Shown here: positions 1-7,150 of the stretch, piece after piece
Position numbering within the stretch: the first letter of the stretch is position 1
Layout of the letters: every line of letters starts with the position of its first letter
Assembly (NCBI GenBank): GCA_902805495.1
Contig: CADCTH010000633.1
Span: 1 to 12,434, forward strand
Reading direction: 5' to 3'
Source of the DNA: an uncultured Actinomycetospora sp.
GTDB taxonomy: Bacteria > Actinomycetota > Actinomycetes > Mycobacteriales > Pseudonocardiaceae
DNA length: 12,434 nucleotides
Program-made: the position numbers and the translations under genes
The notes under the pieces: generated by a model
What the model was told of the DNA's origin: nothing
Seen by the model: the letters and a program-made list of their open reading frames with translations, nothing else
Databases searched by the model: none

Positions 1-917
1 CCGGCGTTGAGCAGCACCGCGTCGCGCACCGCGCCGGGCTCGCCCGCGAACACCGCGCGCGCCACCGCGGCGTTGTGCGCGGCGTCGCCCCCGCGCAGCT
101 CGTCGACCCCCGAGCGCGGCACCCCGAACGCGTCGGGGTCCAGCGTCTCGAGGCGCACCCCGGCCGGCCCCGCGTGCCAGACCGTGGTCGTCGTCGCCGT
201 GGTGACCTCGTCGAGCCCGTCGTCGCCGCGCACCACCACCGCGCCGTCGCGCCGGGCGGCGAGCACCTCGGCGAGGATCGGCGCGAAGCGCAGGTCGGCA
301 CACCCGATGAGCGCCGCGCCCGGGCGGGCGGGGTTGGTCAGCGGGCCGAGCAGGTTGAACGCCGTGGGCACGCCGAGCTGACCGCGCACCGGACCGGCGT
401 GGCGCATGGCCGGGTGGAAGACCTGGGCGAAGCAGAAGCCGATGCCGACCTCGGCCACGCACCGCGCCACGGCCTCGGGCCCGAGGTCGACGGGCACGCC
501 GAGGGCCTCGAGCACGTCCACCGAGCCGCTGCGCGACGACGCCGCGCGCCCCCCGTGCTTGACCACCCGCGCCCCGGCGGCCGCCATGACCACCGCGGCC
601 ATGGTGGAGATGTTGACCGTGTGCGCCCGGTCGCCGCCGGTGCCGACGATGTCGACCACCGGGCCGGGGACGTGCACCGGCCGCGCGTGGGCGAGCATCG
701 TGCGCGCCAGCCCCGCGATCTCCGGCGCCGTCTCGCCCTTGGCGCGCAGCGCCACCACGAAGCCCGCGACCTGCGCCGGCGACGCCTCCCCCGACATCAC
801 CTGGTCCATCGCCCAGGCCGTGTCCTCGGTCGCGAGGTCCTCCCCCGCCAGCAGCCGCCCGAGCAGCCCGGGCCAGCTCGGCGGCGAGCCGGCCCCCTCG
901 ACCGCCCCGCCGGTCAC
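1..917 (-). CDS. trpD: Anthranilate phosphoribosyltransferase TrpD, 3' end beyond window
   Basis: TrpD transfers the phosphoribosyl group of PRPP to anthranilate, the second step of tryptophan synthesis in the cytoplasm. The visible 305 codons start at GTG 917 and run off the left edge; about 40 C-terminal residues are missing compared with the usual ~345-370. Seen: the PRPP loop GTGGD (residues 92-96) followed by NIST (102-105), the KHGGR segment (120-124), the [15 protein letters not shown] block (182-196) with the upstream Arg178 region, and the metal-binding DDGLDE (232-237). The family usually has KHGNR; here Asn is Gly123. The start is chosen because GTGA at 917-914 overlaps the stop of the upstream receiver-like gene and no Shine-Dalgarno sequence precedes it, which suggests coupled translation. 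Mycobacteria also keep trpD divergent from ctaE. Identity is very sure; the exact start is less so. Confidence 0.95.
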   Translation of the reverse strand, partial: MTGGAVEGAGSPPSWPGLLGRLLAGEDLATEDTAWAMDQVMSGEASPAQVAGFVVALRAKGETAPEIAGLARTMLAHARPVHVPGPVVDIVGTGGDRAHTVNISTMAAVVMAAAGARVVKHGGRAASSRSGSVDVLEALGVPVDLGPEAVARCVAEVGIGFCFAQVFHPAMRHAGPVRGQLGVPTAFNLLGPLTNPARPGAALIGCADLRFAPILAEVLAARRDGAVVVRGDDGLDEVTTATTTTVWHAGPAGVRLETLDPDAFGVPRSGVDELRGGDAAHNAAVARAVFAGEPGAVRDAVLLNA

Positions 918-1339
918 CCGCGGACGGCCGGGCGGGCCCGCTCGCGCAGCACCGTGGCCACGGTCTCGGCGGCCGTCACCGGGTCCAGCGGCTGCACCAG
1001 CACCGCGTCGGCCTGCGACCAGGTGGCCAGCCAGCGGTCGTCGCGGCGCCGCACGACGACGATGATCGGCGGCGGGTCGTCGCTCTCGTTCTTCAGCTGC
1101 CGGCAGACCCCCATGCCGCCGGTGGGCTGCGCCTCTCCGTCGAGCACCGCGAGGTCGATCTCGCCGGCGTCGGCCGCGCCGAGCACCTCGGCGACGCTGG
1201 CCGCCTCGACGAAGCGCAGCCGCGGGAGGTCGGGCGCCGGGCGGCGCCCCACCGCGGAGGAGATGGCCTCGCGCACCTCGGGGCGGTGGCTCATCACCAC
1301 GACGGTGAGGGTGGGCCGCGGGCCAGAGGGGCCGGTCAC
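914..1339 (-). CDS. Receiver-like (CheY-fold) protein with degenerate active site
   Basis: A 141-residue protein with the spacing of a single response-regulator receiver domain and no output domain. Beta-1 is LTVVVM (11-16), the putative phosphoacceptor lies in DLAVLDGE (Asp67), and the end of beta-5 reads [11 protein letters not shown] (110-120). The acidic pair normally found after beta-1 is replaced by Ser17-His18, and the conserved Lys before the cis-Pro is Gln116, so normal Mg-dependent phosphotransfer looks unlikely although Asp67 remains. GTG at 1339 lacks a Shine-Dalgarno sequence and overlaps the stop of a possible 13-codon leader (GTGA); its own stop overlaps the trpD start in the same way. 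No histidine kinase gene is nearby. It may be a pseudo-receiver acting through protein contacts. I infer the fold from motif spacing only; its target is unknown. Codon use matches the neighbouring genes, so it is probably real. Confidence 0.8.
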   Translation of the reverse strand: MTGPSGPRPTLTVVVMSHRPEVREAISSAVGRRPAPDLPRLRFVEAASVAEVLGAADAGEIDLAVLDGEAQPTGGMGVCRQLKNESDDPPPIIVVVRRRDDRWLATWSQADAVLVQPLDPVTAAETVATVLRERARPAVRG

Positions 1340-1377
1340 CGCGAGGCCCCGGTACCGCGTCGCTGGGCGTCCGTCAT
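1336..1377 (-). CDS. Possible leaderless 13-codon leader peptide
   Basis: ATG at 1377-1375 opens 13 codons ([13 protein letters not shown]) whose TGA overlaps the GTG of the receiver-like gene as GTGA. A TANNNT-type -10 hexamer, TAGCAT, ends seven bases before this ATG, so transcription could begin at the A of the ATG and yield a leaderless message, a common arrangement in actinobacteria. No Trp codon is present, so this is not a classical tryptophan attenuator. The role would be to load ribosomes that reinitiate at the receiver gene. This is inference from spacing; the peptide may be untranslated. Confidence 0.35.
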   Translation of the reverse strand: MTDAQRRGTGASR

Positions 1378-1580
1378 GTGCCGGATGCTAGCGGTCGTCT
1401 CCGTCACCCTCGACCGGCCGCCGGGGCGGTACGACGGCTCGAAGTACGACGGGTGGTAGGAGAACTCCCAGGTGAGGGCGGTGCGGGTCGACGCCGCTGC
1501 GCACGGCGCCGACGGGGCCGCGCGGAGGCGACACATCGGCGCCTCGCCCCAGCGGGTGGGTGTCGGGCGGAAGTGTCATC
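1378..1580. promoter_or_regulatory. Divergent control region between receiver/trpD and ctaE
   Basis: About 200 bp separate the minus-strand operon from ctaE. The region holds the TAGCAT element for the minus strand and two direct copies of GTACGACGG (1429-1437 and 1444-1452, 15 bp apart), a spacing that could place both on nearly the same face of the helix. I could not find a convincing TANNNT box for ctaE on the plus strand. Just before ctaE, GGCGGAAG lies seven to eight bases from ATG 1581 and serves as a ribosome binding site. Reading frames crossing this region have no support. Confidence 0.45.
1385..1390 (-). promoter_or_regulatory. Candidate -10 element for the leader/receiver/trpD operon
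   Basis: On the minus strand TAGCAT matches the actinobacterial TANNNT consensus and sits seven bases upstream of ATG 1377. The -35 zone (about 1408-1413, TCGAGG on the minus strand) is not a good match, which is common for such promoters. It is the only TANNNT match I noticed close to this operon. Confidence 0.4.
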
Positions 1581-2201
1581 ATGACCGTCGTGACGACCGC
1601 TCAGGGTGCGCCGGCGCCTTCCTTCAGCGCGAGGATTCACTCCCTCAACCGGCCGAACGTCGTGAGCGTGGGGACGATCATCTGGCTCTCCAGCGAGCTG
1701 ATGTTCTTCGCCGGGCTGTTCGCCATGTACTTCGTCGCGCGCGCGAACGCCGAGGAGTGGCCGCCCCCGCCCACCGAGCTCGACGTCCCGTTCGCCCTCG
1801 TCAACACGATCATCCTCGTGGCGTCGTCGTTCACCTGTCAGTACGGGGTGTTCGCGGCCGAGCGCGGCGACGTGTTCGGCCTGCGGCGCTGGTACGCGAT
1901 CACGTTCGTCATGGGGACGATCTTCGTGCTCGGGCAGATGGTCGAGTACCACACGCTCGTCACCGAGCACGCCACCACGATCTCCAGCAGCTCGTACGGC
2001 TCGGTCTTCTACATCACCACCGGGTTCCACGCGCTGCACGTCACGGGCGGTCTCATCGCGTTCGTGCTGCTCGTGTCCCGCACCTTCCTCAGCCGGTTCA
2101 CGCCGGCGCAGGCGACGGCGGCCATCGTTGTCTCGTACTACTGGCACTTCGTGGACGTGGTCTGGATCGGCCTGTTCGCGGTCATCTACTTCATCCGCTG
2201 A
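1581..2201 (+). CDS. ctaE: Cytochrome c oxidase subunit III (aa3 type)
   Basis: CtaE is the subunit III membrane protein of the aa3-type terminal oxidase that reduces O2 to water in the bc1-aa3 supercomplex. The 206-residue product has five membrane segments (about 27-52, 71-93, 104-127, 141-166, 182-204), as expected for the short actinobacterial form. Seen: the opening HSLNRPN (20-26), [11 protein letters not shown] with Glu39, GFHALHV (149-153) and [11 protein letters not shown] (185-195), all strongly conserved in this family. ATG 1581 is preferred because GGAAG lies seven bases upstream; an in-frame GTG at 1560 would add seven residues with no better binding site. It is the first gene of ctaE-qcrCAB; qcrC starts 66 bp downstream with no terminator between. 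The catalytic subunit CtaD is encoded elsewhere. Confidence 0.96.
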   Translation: MTVVTTAQGAPAPSFSARIHSLNRPNVVSVGTIIWLSSELMFFAGLFAMYFVARANAEEWPPPPTELDVPFALVNTIILVASSFTCQYGVFAAERGDVFGLRRWYAITFVMGTIFVLGQMVEYHTLVTEHATTISSSSYGSVFYITTGFHALHVTGGLIAFVLLVSRTFLSRFTPAQATAAIVVSYYWHFVDVVWIGLFAVIYFIR

Positions 2202-2267
2202 CCTGTGACCACCACACCGCAGGACCCACAGGCCGACCGGCCAGGAGAGCTCGAGGTCAGGCACCCG

Positions 2268-3095
2268 ATGAGTGACGACAAGCCCCGCCCCGCCCGCACC
2301 CGGGCGCGTCGCGGGACCAAGATGCGCCGGCGCCTGTCCGGCCTGCTCGCGCTGGGCGTCGCGCTGGTCGCCGCGGGCGCGCTCTACTCCGTGGTCACCC
2401 CGGAGGCCGAGCCGGCGCTCGCCGCGGACCCGGCGATCATCCGCGAGGGCCAGCAGATCTACGACAACTCCTGCATCACCTGCCACGGCACCAACCTGCA
2501 GGGCGTGCAGGGCCGCGGTCCGAGCCTCATCGGCTCCGGCGAGGCCGCGGTCTACTACCAGGTGTCCACCGGCCGGATGCCCCTCGCTGCCCAGGGGGCG
2601 AACGCGGAGCGCAAGCCGCCGCGGTTCGACGAGGCCCAGATCGACGCCCTCGGCGCGTTCATCCAGGCCAACGGCGGCGGCCCGACGATGCCGGTCGTCG
2701 CCAACGGCGAGGAGCTGCGGGGCGAGGACATCGGCCGCGGCGGCGAGCTGTTCCGGCTCAACTGCGCCTCCTGCCACAACTTCACGGGTCGCGGCGGCGC
2801 GCTCTCGCAGGGCAAGTTCGCCCCGAACCTCGACCCGGCGAGCGAGGAGCAGATCTACGCGGCGATGCTGCACGGCCCGCAGAACATGCCGGTCTTCGCC
2901 GACTCCCAGCTCTCCCCCGAGGAGAAGCGGGACATCATCTCCTGGATCAAGTCGGTGGGCGGGGCCAACCCGTCCAAGAACCCCGGCGGCGCGGAGCTCG
3001 GTGGCTTCGGCCCGGTCCCGGAGGGCGCCCTCGCGTTCTTCGTCGGCCTCGCCGCCCTCATCGGCATCTCCCTCTGGATCGGATCGCGCCAATGA
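2268..3095 (+). CDS. qcrC: Dihaem cytochrome cc subunit of the bc1 complex
   Basis: QcrC replaces cytochrome c1 and passes electrons directly to CuA of the oxidase, so no soluble cytochrome c is needed. The 275-residue product has an Arg-rich N-terminus, a membrane anchor at about 24-41, two cytochrome c domains each with a CXXCH haem site (C69-ITC-H73 and C166-ASC-H170), likely axial methionines in TGRMP (Met104) and QNMP (Met207), and a C-terminal membrane helix at about 252-271. This is the typical actinobacterial layout, with the haem domains outside the membrane. ATG 2268 is chosen because GAGGTCAGG lies upstream; the in-frame GTG at 2205, four bases after the ctaE stop, has no binding site and would add 21 residues unlike known QcrC starts. 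The stop overlaps the qcrA start as ATGA. Confidence 0.95.
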   Translation: MSDDKPRPARTRARRGTKMRRRLSGLLALGVALVAAGALYSVVTPEAEPALAADPAIIREGQQIYDNSCITCHGTNLQGVQGRGPSLIGSGEAAVYYQVSTGRMPLAAQGANAERKPPRFDEAQIDALGAFIQANGGGPTMPVVANGEELRGEDIGRGGELFRLNCASCHNFTGRGGALSQGKFAPNLDPASEEQIYAAMLHGPQNMPVFADSQLSPEEKRDIISWIKSVGGANPSKNPGGAELGGFGPVPEGALAFFVGLAALIGISLWIGSRQ

Positions 3096-4261
3096 GCACC
3101 CGCCCCGCCGACCACGGCGCCAACGCGCCCTCGCAGCCGGACCCCACCGAGGCGACGCCTCGCATCCCGAGCGACGACGAGCTCGCCCGGATGAGCACCG
3201 ACGACCTCGTGCGCCTGGGCAACCGCCTCGACGACGTCGAGATCGTCTCGGACCGCGAGCGGTTCCCGGTGCCCGGCACCCGCGCCGAGAAGCGTGCCGA
3301 GCGCCAGGTCGCCCTCTGGTTCATCTGGGCCGGCATCGCGAGCGTCGCCTTCCTCGTCTTCTTCATCTGGTGGCCGTGGGAGTACCGCCAGCCCCAGGAG
3401 GACGACGGACTCACCTGGTCGCTGTACACCCCGCTCATCGGCCTGTCGTTCGGCTTCGCCGTGTTCGCGTTCGGCATGGGCGTGATCGCGTACTCGAAGA
3501 AGCTGCTGCCCGAGGACCTCGCGGTCCAGCAGCGCCACGACGGCCGTTCGCAGGAGATCGACCGGGCGACGGCGGCGGCCCGGCTGGTGCAGACCGGCCG
3601 GCGCAGCGGCATCAGCCGCCGCAAGCTGGTCTACCGCTCGATCGGGGCCGCGGGCGGCGTGCTGACCCTCGGCGTCCTCGTCGCGGCCTTCGGCGGGCTC
3701 GTCAACAACCCGTGGAAGCAGGGCAAGAACTCGGCGCTGCTCATCACCGGGTGGCACTCCGAGGACGGGGAGCGGGTCTACCTGCGTCGCGACACCGGCG
3801 AGGCCGAGGAGGTGGCGCTGGTGCGCCCCGGCGACCTCGAGCCCGGCGCGATGGAGACGGTCTACCCGTTCAAGGAGTCGATGCGCAGCAACGAGGAGGA
3901 GCTCAAGGAGGTCCTCCACTCCTCCGACTCCCCTGTGATGCTGATCCGCCTGCGGCCCAACGTGGCCGTGATCAAGCGGGCGGGCCAGGAGGACTTCAAC
4001 TACGGGACGCTGTTCGCCTACAGCAAGATCTGCAGCCACATGGGGTGCCCCACGTCGCTGTACGAGGACCAGACGAACCGCATCCTCTGCCCCTGCCACC
4101 AGTCGCAGTTCCAGGCCAACGAGTACGCCAAGCCCGTGTTCGGCCCGGCCGCCCGTCCACTGGCGCAATTGCCCATCGCAGTGGACGATCAGGGATACCT
4201 GTACGCGCGTAGCGACTTCATCGAACCGGTGGGTCCGGCGTTCTGGGAGCGGAACTCATGA
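3092..4261 (+). CDS. qcrA: Rieske iron-sulfur subunit of the bc1 complex
   Basis: QcrA carries the Rieske [2Fe-2S] cluster that takes an electron from quinol and hands it to the cytochrome cc subunit. The 389-residue product has a long acidic N-terminus, three membrane segments (about 73-93, 109-133, 186-204) and a C-terminal Rieske domain with both cluster boxes, CSHMGC (Cys314, His316, Cys319) and CPCH (Cys333, Cys335, His336). Two extra N-terminal helices are characteristic of actinobacterial QcrA. An Arg-Arg pair in SRRKL (175-179) just before the third helix matches the twin-arginine signal that in Streptomyces directs Tat-dependent insertion of this helix after cluster loading. Start and stop both overlap the neighbours by ATGA, so translation of qcrC, qcrA and qcrB is probably coupled. 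Confidence 0.96.
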   Translation: MSTRPADHGANAPSQPDPTEATPRIPSDDELARMSTDDLVRLGNRLDDVEIVSDRERFPVPGTRAEKRAERQVALWFIWAGIASVAFLVFFIWWPWEYRQPQEDDGLTWSLYTPLIGLSFGFAVFAFGMGVIAYSKKLLPEDLAVQQRHDGRSQEIDRATAAARLVQTGRRSGISRRKLVYRSIGAAGGVLTLGVLVAAFGGLVNNPWKQGKNSALLITGWHSEDGERVYLRRDTGEAEEVALVRPGDLEPGAMETVYPFKESMRSNEEELKEVLHSSDSPVMLIRLRPNVAVIKRAGQEDFNYGTLFAYSKICSHMGCPTSLYEDQTNRILCPCHQSQFQANEYAKPVFGPAARPLAQLPIAVDDQGYLYARSDFIEPVGPAFWERNS

Positions 4262-5937
4262 GTGCGATCACCACACCCACCCGCAAGGGCGGTGGCCTGG
4301 CGATGAAGCTCGCCGCCACCGCCGCCGACGAGGCCGACAGCCGGTTCCACCCCGCCGGCCCGCTGCGTCGACAGATCAACAAGGTCTTCCCCACGCACTG
4401 GTCGTTCATGCTGGGCGAGATCAACATGTACGCGTTCATCGTGCTGTTGCTCTCGGGCACCTGGCTGGCGGTCTTCTACGACCCCTCGATGACCGAGGTC
4501 ACCTACGACGGCGCCTTCGTGCCGTTGCAGGGCGTCGAGATGAGCCGGGCGTACGAGTCCACGCTCGACATCTCGTTCGAGGTCCGCGGCGGCCTGTTCG
4601 TCCGCCAGGTCCACCACTGGGCCGCGCTGCTCTTCGTCGCGGCGATGATCGCGCACATGATGCGGACGTTCTTCACCGGAGCGTTCCGCCGCCCGCGCGA
4701 GACCAACTGGGTGCTCGGCGTCGTCCTGCTGCTCACCGGCATGATCGAGGGCTTCATCGGCTACTCGCTGCCGGACGACCTGCTCTCGGGCACCGGCATC
4801 CGCACCGGCGTCTCGGCGATCGTGATGTCGATCCCCGTGATCGGGACGTGGCTGCACTGGGCGATCTTCGCCGGCGAGTACCCGGGCGACATCATCATCC
4901 CGCGCCTCTACATCGTCCACGTCTTCCTGCTGCCCGGGATCATCACCGCGGTGATCGCGCTGCACGTGGCACTGGTGTGGTTCCAGAAGCACACCCAGTT
5001 CCCCGGCCCGGGCCGCACCGAGCGCAACGTCGTGGGTGTCCGCATCCTGCCGACGTTCGCCGCCAAGGCCGGCGGCTTCACCGTCGTCTCGGTCGGGCTC
5101 ATGGCCATCATGGGCGGCGTCTTCCAGATCAACCCGATCTGGAACCTCGGCCCGTACAACCCGGCCAAGGTCTCGGCGGGCTCCCAGCCCGACTGGTACA
5201 TGGGCATCTTCGACGGCGCGGTGCGGCTGTGGCCGGCGTGGGAGATGTACCTGGGCCCGTACACGATCTCGGCCATCTTCTTCCCGGCCGTCATCGGGAT
5301 GGGTCTGCTCACCACGCTGCTGGCGCTCTACCCGTACATCGAGCGCAAGCTCACCGGCGACGAGGCGCACCACAACCTGCTGCAGCGCCCGCGGGACGCG
5401 CCGGTACGCACCGCGACCGGCATGATGGCCATGTTCTTCTACTTCTGGCTGCTGCTCGCGTGCGGCAACGACATCATCGGCTACACGTTCGACATCTCCC
5501 TGAACGTGATGACGTGGCTCGGCCGCATCGGCCTGCTCGTGGGCCCGCCGATCGTGTACTTCGCGACCTATCGCATCTGCCTGGGCCTCCAGCGCAGCGA
5601 CCGCGAGGTGCTCGAGCACGGCATCGAGACCGGGCACATCAAGCGCCTGCCGCACGGTGAGTTCGTGGAGGTGCACCAGCCGCTGGGCGGCGTCGACGAG
5701 CACGGCCACGCCGTGCCGCTCGCCTACCAGGGCGCCAAGGTGCCGAAGCGGATGAACGACCTGGGAGCGGCGGGCTCGCCGCTCAAGGGCACCTGGTTCC
5801 GGCCCGACCCGGCCGAGGAGCAGGACGCCCTCACCGGCGGTGGACACGGCGGCGACCCGATGGAGGTCGAGCCCGGCGAGACGCGCGAGCTCGCCGGCCG
5901 TCCCGACGCCGGCCGTCCGCGCGACATCCAGGAGTAG
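4258..5937 (+). CDS. qcrB: Cytochrome b subunit of the bc1 complex
   Basis: QcrB holds the two b haems and the quinol-oxidising and quinone-reducing sites. The 559-residue product matches the long single-chain actinobacterial form (fused b6 and subunit-IV-like halves). Likely haem ligands are His119 and His133 in one helix and His221 and His236 in another. The Qo-site loop, PEWY in many organisms, reads PDWY (311-314). About eight hydrophobic helices follow the usual order, and a hydrophilic C-terminal tail (about 445-559, rich in Glu, Asp, Gly and Pro) lies on the cytoplasmic side. This subunit is the target of imidazopyridine inhibitors in mycobacteria; sensitivity cannot be judged here. 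It starts inside the qcrA stop (ATGA) and is followed by a strong hairpin terminator. Confidence 0.96.
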   Translation: MSAITTPTRKGGGLAMKLAATAADEADSRFHPAGPLRRQINKVFPTHWSFMLGEINMYAFIVLLLSGTWLAVFYDPSMTEVTYDGAFVPLQGVEMSRAYESTLDISFEVRGGLFVRQVHHWAALLFVAAMIAHMMRTFFTGAFRRPRETNWVLGVVLLLTGMIEGFIGYSLPDDLLSGTGIRTGVSAIVMSIPVIGTWLHWAIFAGEYPGDIIIPRLYIVHVFLLPGIITAVIALHVALVWFQKHTQFPGPGRTERNVVGVRILPTFAAKAGGFTVVSVGLMAIMGGVFQINPIWNLGPYNPAKVSAGSQPDWYMGIFDGAVRLWPAWEMYLGPYTISAIFFPAVIGMGLLTTLLALYPYIERKLTGDEAHHNLLQRPRDAPVRTATGMMAMFFYFWLLLACGNDIIGYTFDISLNVMTWLGRIGLLVGPPIVYFATYRICLGLQRSDREVLEHGIETGHIKRLPHGEFVEVHQPLGGVDEHGHAVPLAYQGAKVPKRMNDLGAAGSPLKGTWFRPDPAEEQDALTGGGHGGDPMEVEPGETRELAGRPDAGRPRDIQE

Positions 5938-5952
5938 GACCCCAGCACGACC

Positions 5953-5995
5953 ACGACGGGCCGGGAGCGTCACCATGACGCTCCCGGCCCGTCGT
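5953..5995 (+). terminator. Terminator of ctaE-qcrCAB
   Basis: A perfect 19-bp inverted repeat (5953-5971 with 5977-5995, loop ACCAT) begins 15 bp after the qcrB stop. The stem is almost all G-C and there is only a weak T-containing tail (TCGTTCGT), as is common for actinobacterial terminators. No gene faces it closely on the other strand. Confidence 0.85.
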
Positions 5996-6036
5996 CGTTC
6001 GTCCGCCCCTCCTGCCTCCCCCGCCTTGTTGCTGCC

Positions 6037-6089
6037 CTGGCGCACCTCCGGTGTGCCAGCGTGGCGGCCACGCTGGCGTTCAACGCCAG
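6037..6089. repeat. Interlocking inverted repeats with a CTGGCG/CGCCAG core
   Basis: Three inverted repeats overlap: 6037-6046 with 6050-6059 (10 bp, one G-U pair if RNA), 6056-6064 with 6068-6076 (9 bp) and 6073-6080 with 6082-6089 (8 bp). Because arms are shared, the pairings are mutually exclusive, and the outermost arms can also pair with each other. No gene begins or ends here. Confidence 0.6.
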
Positions 6090-6566
6090 GATCGCCACAT
6101 CCTCGCGAGCGCGACACGCCGTGGATGGCGGAGGGCGGCTAGGCAGCACGAGGATGGGTCGGTCCACCCGGGGTCTGGTGGAAGCGCTCAAGGCGCCCGA
6201 GGGGCCACGAGACCTCGCCGCACGCGCTACGGCGCCGGCGCCTCCAGCACCCACCTGGGCACGCTGCGCCTGGCCGCCCGGGCTGCCCGCTCCGCGTGCC
6301 GCCATCGACGCCGTCCGCGGCCGTCGCGATCGGGTCCGCGTCCCGTCCGGCGCCACGCGATGCGCGATCAGGGGCACCTCGTGCACCTCGTCGAGCCCGC
6401 GCGGGTGGACCAGGTACTCCTGATCACCCGGGTGGACAGGGCGTCCTCTCGGCCTCGGTTCCGCGACGCCGGCCACGTGCCTCGCGAGCCCCGGAACGCG
6501 GCCTGGGCGCGGCCCCATGAGCCCCGCTCCGCCCCGTCGAGCGAGCCCCGCTCCCCGACCGAAGAC

Positions 6567-6616
6567 ACGAACGCGCCGTTCGTACGCCTAGAAGCAGCGA
6601 ACAGCGCGTTCGCTGC
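6567..6616. repeat. Two tandem hairpins sharing a GAACG/CGTTC core
   Basis: The first is ACGAACG at 6567-6573 with CGTTCGT at 6577-6583 (7 bp, 3-base loop). The second is GCAGCGAAC at 6594-6602 with GTTCGCTGC at 6608-6616 (9 bp, 5-base loop). Both are richer in A and T than the surroundings. On the minus strand they lie downstream of the ctaF terminator and the larger one is followed by TTCT, so they may act as backup terminators, or be copies of a dispersed palindrome. Confidence 0.5.
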
Positions 6617-6653
6617 GGACGACAGACCACAGACGCCCGCCCCAGCACACACC

Positions 6654-6686
6654 ACGGCCCCGCTCCCGAAGCAGGAGCGGGGCCGT
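6654..6686 (-). terminator. Terminator of ctaC-ctaF
   Basis: A perfect 13-bp G-C-rich inverted repeat (6654-6666 with 6674-6686, 7-base loop) lies 25 bp beyond the ctaF stop on the minus strand. There is no T run. Confidence 0.8.
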
Positions 6687-6711
6687 AGAAGGCGTGGTGC
6701 GAGCCCGGAGG

Positions 6712-7110
6712 TCAGTGCGCCTCGGGACCCACGTGGTACTCGAAGACGAGCCCGCAGACGGCGACGATCAGGGCGACGACGCCGGTGATGATCAGCCAGA
6801 ACTGCCAGTACGCGACGCCGAGGCCCGTGACCGCGGTGCCTCCGGCGACGGCGATCGGCCAGTAGCTGCCGGGGCTGAAGAAGCCCAGGTCACCGGCACC
6901 GTCGGAGACCTCGGCCTCGGGGTTGTCCTCGGGACGCTCCTCGAGCCGGCGCGCGACGAACCGGAAGTACGTCCCCACGATGAGCGTGAGGCCACCGGTC
7001 AGCGTCAGGGCGACGATGCCGACCTCCTCCGCCGAGAGGACGCCGTACACGATCGCGCACACGAAGCAGAAGACCGTGAGGATCTCGAAGATGCGGGATT
7101 CGACTCTCAC
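6712..7110 (-). CDS. ctaF: Cytochrome c oxidase subunit IV (actinobacterial type)
   Basis: CtaF is a small four-helix subunit peculiar to actinobacterial aa3 oxidases and a structural part of the bc1-aa3 supercomplex. The 132-residue product has membrane segments at about 8-25, 31-53, 83-101 and 104-124. Family blocks are clear: TYFRFVARRLEERPED (47-62), EVSDGAGDLGFFSP (67-80), YWPI (83-86) and the terminal FEYHVGPE (123-130), very like mycobacterial Rv2199c. GTG 7110 is preceded by GAGGA about five bases upstream. It follows ctaC by 40 bp on the same strand and is very probably cotranscribed with it. Confidence 0.94.
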   Translation of the reverse strand: MRVESRIFEILTVFCFVCAIVYGVLSAEEVGIVALTLTGGLTLIVGTYFRFVARRLEERPEDNPEAEVSDGAGDLGFFSPGSYWPIAVAGGTAVTGLGVAYWQFWLIITGVVALIVAVCGLVFEYHVGPEAH

Positions 7111-7150
7111 CGGGTCCTCGCTCTCGGGTGGGTGGGGCGCACGCGCGGGG

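Larger units (their letters stand above)
5938..6711. other. 774-bp gap without a convincing gene, rich in inverted repeats
   Basis: In mycobacteria this interval holds Rv2197c and mmpS3; no counterpart is recognisable here. Reading frames exist on both strands (for example a 120-codon frame from GTG 6061 and a 182-codon minus-strand frame 6518-5970), but their third-position GC is clearly lower and more irregular than in the genuine genes and their proteins are Arg/Pro/Ala-rich without motifs. The gap contains the qcrB terminator, a cluster of interlocking inverted repeats at 6037-6089, a 12-bp GGCGCC-type palindrome at 6231-6242, a direct repeat GAGCCCCGCTCC (6519-6530 and 6543-6554), two GAACG/CGTTC hairpins (6567-6616) and the ctaF terminator. 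It could be decayed genes, or could hold a small RNA; I see no tRNA. Confidence 0.6.

Noticed and set aside
75..1391. Long plus-strand frame of 438 codons opposite trpD and the receiver-like gene
   Set aside because: Product is Arg/His/Gly-rich without motifs; it is the antisense shadow of trpD, whose motifs are clear on the other strand.
1336..1536. 66-codon minus-strand frame through the ctaE upstream region
   Set aside because: Only its last 13 codons, after the TAGCAT element, have any support; the upper part covers the divergent control region.
2205..2267. Upstream GTG start for qcrC
   Set aside because: No ribosome binding site, and the 21 extra residues do not resemble known QcrC starts; ATG 2268 has GAGGT upstream.
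1404..3092. 562-codon minus-strand frame opposite ctaE and qcrC
   Set aside because: Shadow of two well-identified plus-strand genes; charged, low-complexity product.
6037..6090. Cloverleaf-like structure that might be a tRNA
   Set aside because: The GTTCAAC loop resembles a T-loop, but the flanking arm does not pair correctly in tRNA geometry and no acceptor or anticodon arm fits.
4189..6117. 642-codon minus-strand frame opposite qcrB
   Set aside because: Antisense of qcrB, repetitive Asp/Arg/His/Glu composition typical of high-GC shadow frames.
6061..6423. 120-codon plus-strand frame from GTG 6061
   Set aside because: Third-position GC far below that of the real genes, no ribosome binding site, and the start lies inside an inverted repeat.
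5970..6518. 182-codon minus-strand frame in the gap
   Set aside because: Includes the qcrB terminator and the interlocking repeats. Codon positions are irregular except for a short stretch and no family is recognised. Kept only as a possible remnant in the findings.
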